A stretch of 41,250 nucleotides of DNA from CAYWGR01 sp964458015 (lineage in GTDB: Bacteria > Planctomycetota > Planctomycetia > Pirellulales > Thermoguttaceae), in assembly GCA_964458015.1 (NCBI GenBank), contig CAYWGR010000025.1:1-41250 (forward strand), given 5' to 3'. Shown in pieces: positions 34,596 to 41,250 of this stretch (positions within the stretch are counted from its first letter, which is position 1; each line of letters starts with the position of its first letter). A program made the translations under genes and the position numbers. The notes under the pieces were generated by a model that saw only the letters and a program-made list of their open reading frames with translations, was not told the origin of the DNA and made no database searches.

Positions 34596-34970
34596 TCAGG
34601 AGGATTTCGGGCTTTTGAAAAAGCGAACGCACAGAAGGGACCATGCCGCGCCGGCTCCTCCCGCACATACATATGCGACGGTCCAAAGAAAGTCACTATT
34701 TTCTTCTTTGGGCCCCAGAAGCCCCATAAATGTTGCTGCAACCAACATCGATGCAAACAGCAGTCGCCAAAATTCCTTGTTCGATTTCATGGGATCGAAC
34801 AAATTCCATTGCAGCGATACCCCAACAATTTCCGGAATGATAAAAAACCAACCGAAAAAGGACAACAAAGGACTAGCGAATATCGCGAATGGGCCGGAGA
34901 CTATTCCAAACAAGATAGCGCTGCCGAGAAAATGCATGGATACCACGATGGCAAAAATCGACAGCGCCAT
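34596..34970 (-). CDS. Small membrane protein downstream of thiC, unknown function
   Basis: This 124-aa protein has four likely membrane helices: FAIVVSMHFLGSAILFGIV, ASPLLSFFGWFFIIPEIVGV, LLFASMLVAATFMGLLG and WTVAYVCAGGAGAAWSLLC. A polar loop (QWNLFDPMKSNKEFWR) lies between helices 2 and 3. The start has CGGAGCG 5-11 bases upstream and lies 30 bp after the thiC stop, so co-transcription with thiC is plausible. A longer opposite-strand frame covers the same region but encodes a Cys/Lys/Gln-rich sequence without protein-like features. The gene has no recognised family; a thiamine-related transport role is speculation. Confidence 0.6.
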   Translation of the reverse strand: MALSIFAIVVSMHFLGSAILFGIVSGPFAIFASPLLSFFGWFFIIPEIVGVSLQWNLFDPMKSNKEFWRLLFASMLVAATFMGLLGPKEENSDFLWTVAYVCAGGAGAAWSLLCVRFFKSPKSS

Positions 34971-35000
34971 GCAACGCTCCGTGTTTCCAGCAGGAGATTT

Positions 35001-36308
35001 TCAATTGTCGGGCTTTTTCTGCATCAACTTCCGCAAATCCTCGGTCGTCTTCATCGAGCAAAATTTCGGCCCGCACATGCTGCAATAGTGCGAACTCTTG
35101 TGCTCGGCCTCGGGCAATAATTCATCGTGCATCCGGCGAGCTGTCTCGGGGTCCAACGCCAATCGAAATTGCTCTTCCCAATCGAAAGCAAAGCGAGCAC
35201 GGCTCATGGCGTCGTCGCGTGTGCGGGCGTTGGGTCGATGTCTGGCCAAATCAGCGGCATGCGCGGCGATTTTGTAAGCAATGACGCCCTGCCGCACGTC
35301 GTCCAGATTCGGCAGCCCTAAATGCTCGCGCGGCGTTACATAACAAAGCATCGCCGCACCGTACCACGCCGCCATCGCCGCGCCGATCGCGCTGGTGATG
35401 TGGTCGTAACCGGGGGCAATGTCGGTCACAAGCGGGCCAAGCACATAAAACGGCGCTTCGTCGCACAGTTCCTGCTGAAGTTCGATATTCCGTTGGATCT
35501 GATCCATCGGCACATGGCCGGGGCCCTCGATCATGACCTGGCAATTGCGTTGTCTCGCACGTCGCCCCAATTCGCCCAGCACCCGAAGCTCGGCGAACTG
35601 GGCGTCGTCGCTGGCATCGGCAATGGATCCAGGCCGCAAACCGTCGCCCAAGCTCCACGTCACATCATGCGCATACATGATGTCGCAAAGATCGTCGAAG
35701 TGGGTGTAGAACGGATTCTCTTCTCCGTGGGCCAACATCCACTTGGCCGCCAACGAGCCGCCGCGGCTGACGATGCCCGTCAAACGCGACTCGGTGAGCG
35801 GCAGATGCTCTCGCAACAGACCGCAGTGGATCGTCATGTAATCGACGCCTTGCTTGGCCTGTGCCTCGACCACGTCGAGAAACTGCTGCGGCCGCATATC
35901 CACGATATCGTCAAGCTGTTGCACTGCCTGATAAATCGGAACCGTGCCGACGGGCACCGTCGAAGCATCGATGATCCTCGCACGCACCGCGTCGATCTGC
36001 TCGCCGGTCGAAAGATCCATGACGGTGTCCGCGCCACATCCGACCGCCAAAACCAATTTTTCCAACTCGCACCGCGAATCGCTTGAAACGGCCGAGTTGC
36101 CGATATTCGCATTGATCTTGGTTCGCGCCGCGACGCCTATGCCGACGGGCTCAAGACCCTTCTTGAGGTGGGCTTTATTGGCCGGGATCACCATGCGGCC
36201 GCGCGCTACTTCGTCTCGAACCAAGTCCGGATCGAGCTGCTCGGCACGGGCAACCGCCTCGATTTCGGGCGTAATTTGGCCAGCCCGGGCGCTTTCGATC
36301 TGGGTCAT
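35001..36308 (-). CDS. thiC: Phosphomethylpyrimidine synthase ThiC
   Basis: ThiC is a radical-SAM enzyme that converts aminoimidazole ribotide to hydroxymethylpyrimidine phosphate in thiamine biosynthesis. The 435-aa protein shows the family motifs INANIGNSAVSSD, GADTVMDLSTGEQI, TIHCGLLREHLPL, SRGGSLAAKWM and MIEGPGHVPMDQI. The C-terminal cluster motif CxxCxxxxC is intact (Cys409, Cys412, Cys417). It lacks the long N-terminal extension found in proteobacterial ThiC and has the short bacterial form. GGGGAG lies just upstream of the ATG. A sigma70-like promoter at 36352-36380 gives a leader of about 40 bases, too short for a TPP riboswitch, and no riboswitch sequence is seen. Confidence 0.97.
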   Translation of the reverse strand: MTQIESARAGQITPEIEAVARAEQLDPDLVRDEVARGRMVIPANKAHLKKGLEPVGIGVAARTKINANIGNSAVSSDSRCELEKLVLAVGCGADTVMDLSTGEQIDAVRARIIDASTVPVGTVPIYQAVQQLDDIVDMRPQQFLDVVEAQAKQGVDYMTIHCGLLREHLPLTESRLTGIVSRGGSLAAKWMLAHGEENPFYTHFDDLCDIMYAHDVTWSLGDGLRPGSIADASDDAQFAELRVLGELGRRARQRNCQVMIEGPGHVPMDQIQRNIELQQELCDEAPFYVLGPLVTDIAPGYDHITSAIGAAMAAWYGAAMLCYVTPREHLGLPNLDDVRQGVIAYKIAAHAADLARHRPNARTRDDAMSRARFAFDWEEQFRLALDPETARRMHDELLPEAEHKSSHYCSMCGPKFCSMKTTEDLRKLMQKKPDN

Positions 36309-36351
36309 CAGTACTCTCCCCTAAGTCGCATCTTCTTCAACGAAACCGTTC

Positions 36352-36380
36352 AGTATAGGCATCCCAGCGGAAACGGTCAA
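36352..36380 (-). promoter_or_regulatory. thiC: Sigma70-type promoter of thiC
   Basis: On the - strand TTGACC (36375-36380) is followed after exactly 17 bases by TATACT (36352-36357). Both boxes match the consensus at 5 of 6 positions. Transcription would start near 36345, about 37 bases before the thiC ATG. Confidence 0.6.
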
Positions 36381-36501
36381 ATGTCATACAAAAGGGGGGC
36401 ATTTGTGAATTCTCGAAAGCAAAACAATAGAATTATACGAAGCGTATCCGTGTCCTGGTGTACCGGAACGTCGATCTGTGCATTAGACGGTCTCGGGCTG
36501 C

Positions 36502-38010
36502 TTAAGTCGGCGCCTTTTCGGCAAAAGCCGCTATGGGGAAATGCAGCCTCGCATACATCCAGCGCCCGCCTTCATCGCGGAACGGAATGCCGATCATCCG
36601 CGTTGTTTCGCCTTCGATGCAATGTAATCGAGCGTGCGGGTCATCGCCGCACGACCAAGATCCTTCCAGATCCACCGTCGTCGGAAGCGTTTCATCCAGT
36701 GGATTCGGCATTTTACAGCCCGGGCACGGCATGTCAGAACGGCAGAAATATTCGTGGCATTTTCGCCCTCGCCAATCCCCGTACTTACGTTCCAGACCGG
36801 GATCCGCATACACGATTCGATGTTCATCATCGAGGATATCGATGCCGCATCCGGCCATTGCAAGGATGGCATTCACTCGCTGGCTTTCCGCGCGCACTTC
36901 GGCCAATTCATCGCGAGTTTCCTCCAACAATTCATCCATTCCATCCACGCGACGAACATAGTGATTGCGGATCATCATTACGAGCACAACCGCGATGAGA
37001 AAAATACCGCCGACCGCGGAAGCGGGATAAATCCATGCAGGATAAACATGGGGCAAAGGATAACCCGGCGAGAAGGCGAACTGCGGCCCCATCAACTGTC
37101 CCAATAATCGCCGAACCTTGCTGGTGTTGCTGGGCACCGAACAGGTGATGCTGCAAGGCATTCCGTCAAAATAGGTGTTGATTGTTTTCCCCACCAGAAT
37201 ATCCATCATGCGTTTTGCCAGTTCATCCGAAACGGTCGGCATTTTCGAGAAAAATCTGCCGGGATAGGCTTTGGTCGATGCTTCGAATTTACCCGGCGTC
37301 AACGGAATCGCTTTGCCCTCTTGATCGAAAACATAAAGGGTGTTTTTCGGAACACGTTGATATTTTGCCATGAAATAAAGCATATCGGCATCCAGTACGC
37401 CGACATCGGCCGACCCCTCCAATACGCTCTTAACGACCTGCTCATGCGTTCCCACGAAAACCACTTGTTGCAGATCACTCTCGGGCTTTATGCCGCGATC
37501 GACCAGAAGCCCCCAATGCGCGATCCAGCCGGTCAGAGACCACGGCTTCACGGCAGCCACGCGCAGCCCGCGCAAATCCCGAATGTTTTTTATTTCTTTT
37601 CTGTCGGCAAGCCGAATCATTGCCCCATTGCTGGCGGTTTCCGGCGTATGCAACAGCGGTTCACTAGTGATCGACTCGACGATGGTCGCCAACGGCACGA
37701 CCCCAAAACGATCCTCGACGATCAGTTCCATGGCTGGATCGAGCGATAAGAAATCCACACCGCCTTTTTCAATCACGCGCAACAGATCTTCCTGGGAAGC
37801 GATGGGAACAATCGTAAAACGGTATTCCGGTATTGCTCGCGAGAGATATTCTCCGACCGGAATCCATGAGTCGAGGCACGATTGATACCCCATGCGAATA
37901 TCCACGCCAACGCGCACTTGCCGTGGAATGGCATTGGCCGATTCGGCGGCCAAGAGACAAGGGGCAGCACACATCCCCAGTAGAATGAGAGATAGGGCCA
38001 GTTTTTTCAC
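36502..38010 (-). CDS. Membrane sensor protein: PhnD-like periplasmic binding domain plus Cys-rich PAS domain, no kinase
   Basis: This 502-aa protein starts with GTG at 38010, supported by AGGAGGA 6 bases upstream. A signal peptide (residues ~1-22) is followed by a phosphonate/phosphate-binding-protein-like domain (~30-310; VRVGVDIRMGYQSCLDSW, SLDPAMELIVED, DLRGLRVAAVK, GSADVGVLDADML). A membrane helix lies at ~325-347, a coiled coil at ~355-380, and a PAS domain at ~380-490. The PAS domain has Cys418, Cys423, Cys429 and Cys432 (CHEYFC, CPGC). Related domain sets normally continue into a histidine kinase or a diguanylate cyclase, but here the protein ends after PAS. It may bind a small oxyanion or cofactor and signal to a separate protein. 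It is divergent from the glycosyltransferase gene. Confidence 0.82.
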   Translation of the reverse strand: MKKLALSLILLGMCAAPCLLAAESANAIPRQVRVGVDIRMGYQSCLDSWIPVGEYLSRAIPEYRFTIVPIASQEDLLRVIEKGGVDFLSLDPAMELIVEDRFGVVPLATIVESITSEPLLHTPETASNGAMIRLADRKEIKNIRDLRGLRVAAVKPWSLTGWIAHWGLLVDRGIKPESDLQQVVFVGTHEQVVKSVLEGSADVGVLDADMLYFMAKYQRVPKNTLYVFDQEGKAIPLTPGKFEASTKAYPGRFFSKMPTVSDELAKRMMDILVGKTINTYFDGMPCSITCSVPSNTSKVRRLLGQLMGPQFAFSPGYPLPHVYPAWIYPASAVGGIFLIAVVLVMMIRNHYVRRVDGMDELLEETRDELAEVRAESQRVNAILAMAGCGIDILDDEHRIVYADPGLERKYGDWRGRKCHEYFCRSDMPCPGCKMPNPLDETLPTTVDLEGSWSCGDDPHARLHCIEGETTRMIGIPFRDEGGRWMYARLHFPIAAFAEKAPT

Positions 38011-38085
38011 GACGAATCCTCCTCAACTTGGCGAGCGGCAAAGCTTAGCCGCTTCTCGCAAATCTAGGTTGTCGTTCGAAGGATA

Positions 38086-38103
38086 AACGCCAAGAAGGGC
38101 GTT
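38086..38103. other. Short hairpin in the divergent promoter region
   Basis: AACGCC and GGCGTT form a 6-bp stem around AAGAAG in the 249-bp gap between the PAS sensor (-) and the glycosyltransferase (+). It could be a regulatory site for either gene. Apart from it I see no clear promoter pair in the gap. Confidence 0.35.
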
Positions 38104-38259
38104 ATGTTCGCCTTAGTTTCCGCCAAGACGAAGAATACGCACCTTGATGAGGATTTCTCCCCCGCCAGCCTCTTTCTCGCCCTTTATTTTACCCATCGCC
38201 CTAAACTTGCCAAGTAAGCAGATGCGTTTTCCAATATTTTTCCATTTCCAGTACAAAAC

Positions 38260-41250
38260 ATGGCCACGAGACGGCAGCAAGACATTCCGCGCAAGCTTTC
38301 CCCAACGGCGAACGCTCCCCAAACGGCATCTCCAGCAGCGGATCGTCAAGCGGACCAGACGCTGGATCGAGCCGCGGCCCTGGTGGATCGCGCCCTGAAC
38401 GCCGAAAACGAATTAAGCAACGCGGCTTGGCGGTTGACATTCGCCCAGTGGAACCTTGGACGATTTGACCATCTTCGACGCCAATGGCCGCGGCAAACGG
38501 CGATCGCCGTCGCCTCAGTTGCCACAATTTCCTATCTCACCTACCGGCTTTTTTGGACCTTGAACCTTGCAAGCGTGCCGGCAGGCATTTTTTCGGCCGC
38601 TCTCCTGATGGCGGAAATGTATGCCGGCCTGTCCCTCGGACTCTACTTTTTCCAGGTTTGGCGTTTGGTCGAACCGCCGCTTATTCAGCCGAAAACCCTG
38701 CATACCGTCGATGTCTTCGTCGCCACTTACAACGAAGATGTCGCGTTGCTGCGCGGAACGCTTACCGCGTGCCTCGAAATGGATTATCCGCATACCACCT
38801 ATGTCCTCGACGACGGCAACCGCGAGGAAGTCGAGCAGCTTGCGCAAGAATTAGGCGTGCGCTATCTATCGCGTCAAGAGCGCACGTACGCCAAGGCGGG
38901 AAATCTGAATAATGCCTTGCGTCAGACCGACGGCGAGTTCGTCGTCATCTTCGACGCCGACCATCTCCCTTACCGTCATTTCATCACACGGTTGATTGGC
39001 TATTTCGAGGATCCGAAAGTCGGTTTCGTGCAGGTTCCGCATACCACGTACAACCTCGACAATTTCATGGGCCAATGGAGCACCGCCTCGCGCGCCTATT
39101 GGGAAGATATCCGAATATTTTTTGAAGCCGTTCAGCTTGGCAAGAACCGATACGGCGTCGCTTGCTTCTGCGGCTCGGCTGCGATTTTCCGCCGCCAAGC
39201 CATTGATGAGGTAGGCATGTTCGCCGTCGAAACCATCACGGAGGACATGCACACGGGCATGCGCATTAATGCCGCCGGTTGGAAATCACTGGCGGTCAGC
39301 GAGGAAATGGTCGTTGGCTTGGCCCCCGACGACGCGGCAACGTTCGCCAACCAACGTCTGCGATGGGGCGAAGGCAACCTGAGCGTCATGGCCTATGACA
39401 ATCCGCTTACCATGAAAGGCCTGTCTCTGGCAGGACGCATCAACTATCTGGCTTCCATCGCAAGTTGGACCATGGGACCGGCGCGTTTGATTCTCTACCT
39501 GACGCCGCTCGTCATGCTTCTGTCCGGCGTTGCGCCGGTGGCCGATATGAGCATAAGCTACTTCACCATTGTCGGCTGCTATCTTGCCACGGTTTGGGTG
39601 GCCATTAAAGTCGCCTCGAACGGCTGCGGCCAATTGCTCGGCATCGAAACCGCGATGATGGCTTCCTTCCATCTGCAATTGCAGGCCTTGTGGCGAGCCC
39701 TATTCCACCGCCGGCGCCAAAAATTCATCGTCACGAAAAAAAACAAGGATCACATTTCCGGCGGCGTCTCGGGCTTGTGGCGCATGTGGCCCCAAACGGC
39801 CTTGGTTGTTCTCTCGATCATCGCCATAAGCTGGGCCGCGTCGCGTGTGCTGTTTGGCCTCTCCGGCGATTATTTTGGCCTGGTAGTCGGCTCGGGTTTG
39901 GCATGTTATCACTCTTGGTTGGCCTTATGCGTCTTGGGTCGTGCTACTTTACGGCGTGATACCGAGGAGCAGTGGCACCACCCTTTGTGCGTTGCCGTGG
40001 ATTACACCCTGGCAACGGAGATCCAACAAGCAGTATCCGTCGAATTCAATGAAAACGGATGCCGTCTGTTGACGTGGGAACAATTGGCCGAGGGCCAATC
40101 CTTGCGGGTCTACTTTCATACGCCTGTTGGGAAAACCATTTGCCAGGGTCGCGTTGCCGCTTCCTTGCCGCTCGATCCTCGCAATCCCGTCATTTTCATC
40201 AGCAATATCGTATTCGAGCATGTCGATCCCCTGCAGCGCGATCGCGAAAGCGATTTGCTGCGCAGTCTTATTCTGCGCTATGTCGTGCCGGTCGTAACGA
40301 TGACGCATCGCGTCGTTCATCAAGGCGCCCGCACTTTGCCCGAGGAATTAAGCGGCGAAGGCGATTTTCCCTTCCCCTTGGTCATCGATCCCCGGCTGCC
40401 GAATCTGGCCGTCCACCAATCGGTCGCGCTTTCGGTCAATCGACAAGGCTTTCTCGCCGTGTTGCCCTATTCGTGTCCGGTCGGCGCCGTGGTGCAAGCA
40501 TCCATGAACAGTCCCTTGGGCTCCATAACCACCGATGCGGAAGTCCATGAGGTCGAAGCCATCCGCGTCGGCTCCTCGATCGTTCACCAACACGAATTCC
40601 GATGGCGCGACCCCTCGGTTCTCCATGCGGTTTGTTCCAAGAAAAAACATTGGAACTCCATGCTCAAACGCGAGATGGTCCAACTGCGTTCTCATCGCCA
40701 TTCGACGGCCGGAATGGTGTTCGCGGTTTTGCTCGGATATTTCATTTCGATAATGACGGTGTTCGTTTTTAATCATGTACATCAAGAAGACATTCTCCTT
40801 GCCCTCGTTGCGCAACAGCGAGCTACCCTACCGCAACGCGAGGAAGTAAAACAAATTCTATCCCGCACGGAGAATTCGCCGGCCTCGGCCGAGCGACTCA
40901 TCAGGGCCTATCAGGCCGCTTCGGCCATCGGCGATGATGAACTTGCAGCCGAGGCAGCCAGGCAACTTGCCGACCGCGGCGGCATTTCGCGCCCTCGATG
41001 GATGTTGACCTACGCTCGCCGCCTTGCCCGGGCCAAGAATTATCAAGCGGCTAACGTCGCCTTCGATCAATTCCTCGCGGAACCCAGCAGTCTCGACGTA
41101 TCTATGGAGGAACAGGCGAAAATCTACGTCGAGGCCGCGCGGGCCGCGGTCAACGTTCAAAATTACAAAAAGGCCGTCGAACGATTTCTTCAGGCAACCA
41201 ATTTGAAAGCCGCGGATCCCGTTCAGGCCGAAGAACTGCTCGGCATCTTG
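38260..41250 (+). CDS. BcsA-like family 2 glycosyltransferase with PilZ-like region and TPR-like tail, 3' truncated by window
   Basis: The frame runs from the ATG at 38260 to the right edge (997 codons) with no stop. The N-terminus has an Ala-rich soluble part (~1-80) and two membrane helices (~85-130). The GT2 domain is complete: DDG at 184-186, DAD at 232-234, TED with Asp329, and QRLRW at 365-369, the pattern of processive cellulose-synthase-type enzymes that make beta-glycans from UDP-sugars. Further membrane helices lie at ~395-560. Residues ~560-650 sit where BcsA has a PilZ domain, but the c-di-GMP motifs are degenerate (NENG where DxSxxG is expected). A last membrane helix (~821-838; FAVLLGYFISIMTVFVF) precedes a TPR-like extracytoplasmic tail. 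There is no clear ribosome site before the ATG. The product polymer is not known. Confidence 0.85.
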   Translation, partial: MATRRQQDIPRKLSPTANAPQTASPAADRQADQTLDRAAALVDRALNAENELSNAAWRLTFAQWNLGRFDHLRRQWPRQTAIAVASVATISYLTYRLFWTLNLASVPAGIFSAALLMAEMYAGLSLGLYFFQVWRLVEPPLIQPKTLHTVDVFVATYNEDVALLRGTLTACLEMDYPHTTYVLDDGNREEVEQLAQELGVRYLSRQERTYAKAGNLNNALRQTDGEFVVIFDADHLPYRHFITRLIGYFEDPKVGFVQVPHTTYNLDNFMGQWSTASRAYWEDIRIFFEAVQLGKNRYGVACFCGSAAIFRRQAIDEVGMFAVETITEDMHTGMRINAAGWKSLAVSEEMVVGLAPDDAATFANQRLRWGEGNLSVMAYDNPLTMKGLSLAGRINYLASIASWTMGPARLILYLTPLVMLLSGVAPVADMSISYFTIVGCYLATVWVAIKVASNGCGQLLGIETAMMASFHLQLQALWRALFHRRRQKFIVTKKNKDHISGGVSGLWRMWPQTALVVLSIIAISWAASRVLFGLSGDYFGLVVGSGLACYHSWLALCVLGRATLRRDTEEQWHHPLCVAVDYTLATEIQQAVSVEFNENGCRLLTWEQLAEGQSLRVYFHTPVGKTICQGRVAASLPLDPRNPVIFISNIVFEHVDPLQRDRESDLLRSLILRYVVPVVTMTHRVVHQGARTLPEELSGEGDFPFPLVIDPRLPNLAVHQSVALSVNRQGFLAVLPYSCPVGAVVQASMNSPLGSITTDAEVHEVEAIRVGSSIVHQHEFRWRDPSVLHAVCSKKKHWNSMLKREMVQLRSHRHSTAGMVFAVLLGYFISIMTVFVFNHVHQEDILLALVAQQRATLPQREEVKQILSRTENSPASAERLIRAYQAASAIGDDELAAEAARQLADRGGISRPRWMLTYARRLARAKNYQAANVAFDQFLAEPSSLDVSMEEQAKIYVEAARAAVNVQNYKKAVERFLQATNLKAADPVQAEELLGIL

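Noticed and set aside
34515..35120. Open frame on the + strand over the thiC end and small membrane gene
   Set aside because: Its Cys/Lys/Gln-rich sequence is not protein-like; the - strand frame encodes a clean four-helix membrane protein and continues the thiC direction.
36309..36501. TPP riboswitch upstream of thiC
   Set aside because: Neither the CTGAGA-type element nor the conserved TPP-binding core is seen on the - strand, and the promoter is too close to the gene.
1..41250. Insertion sequences, prophage, tRNA and rRNA genes
   Set aside because: No transposase, integrase, phage structural gene, tRNA cloverleaf or rRNA sequence was recognised on either strand.

Overview
The window looks like a chromosomal stretch from a planctomycete (Planctomycetota, probably Pirellulales-like). 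The evidence is the protein content: DUF1080 and DUF4838 proteins, large secreted TPR/PQQ-type beta-propeller proteins, a MoxR-DUF58-BatA/VWA operon, S1C (HtrA-like) trypsin-fold proteins with PDZ domains, an NPCBM protein, and a Ser/Thr kinase with a DLG instead of a DFG motif. No database search was possible, so the taxonomic call rests on family recognition only. I see no rRNA, tRNA, CRISPR array, transposase or phage gene.

Layout. 1-5.6 kb: glycan degradation, with a 5'-truncated GH2 beta-galactosidase-like gene, a GH36/melibiase-like alpha-galactosidase and a convergent secreted DUF4838 protein. 5.7-7.4 kb: housekeeping, with an RluA-type pseudouridine synthase, Maf and an HU-family DNA-binding protein. 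7.97-32.2 kb: one long + strand cluster. It starts with a secreted TPR/beta-propeller protein that is cut in two by a single in-frame TAG, then a prenyltransferase/squalene-cyclase-fold protein. Next come a MoxR AAA+ ATPase, a DUF58 protein, two membrane VWA proteins, a DUF4175-like membrane protein, a coiled-coil protein and a Gln-rich exported protein. An NPCBM protein follows, then three consecutive S1C trypsin-fold proteins and a small membrane protein. Many junctions are 4-base ATGA overlaps or gaps of a few bases, so the genes are probably translated from shared transcripts. 32.5-33.6 kb: a Ser/Thr protein kinase. 33.8-36.3 kb (- strand): thiC, a small membrane protein and a DUF1080 protein. 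36.5-38.0 kb (- strand): a PhnD-like periplasmic-binding/PAS membrane sensor without a kinase. 38.26 kb to the right edge: a BcsA-like family 2 glycosyltransferase with a degenerate PilZ-like region and a TPR-type tail, truncated by the window.

How the genes may work together. MoxR-DUF58-VWA cassettes generally pair an AAA+ chaperone with membrane VWA proteins that handle envelope protein complexes. Here the cassette is continuous with exported scaffold-like proteins and with a protease trio. Only the first S1C protein keeps the His-Asp-Ser triad; the second has lost His and Ser; the third has lost all three and is fused to an alpha/beta-hydrolase-like domain whose nucleophile Ser is Glu. I infer an envelope quality-control or assembly machine with one active and two pseudoenzyme subunits. 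This is the best candidate for an undescribed system in the window.

Non-coding structure. There are three kinds of intergenic repeat: heptamer arrays (TAGTGRN and its complement) that frame the DUF58/VWA gap and recur after the Gln-rich gene; 28-base GGCGGG...CCCGCC palindromes (two copies); and one CATCCTGA...TCAGGATG inverted repeat. Convergent gene ends at about 3.65, 7.02 and 33.65 kb each carry a palindrome. A sigma70-like promoter is placed close to thiC, leaving too little leader for a TPP riboswitch.
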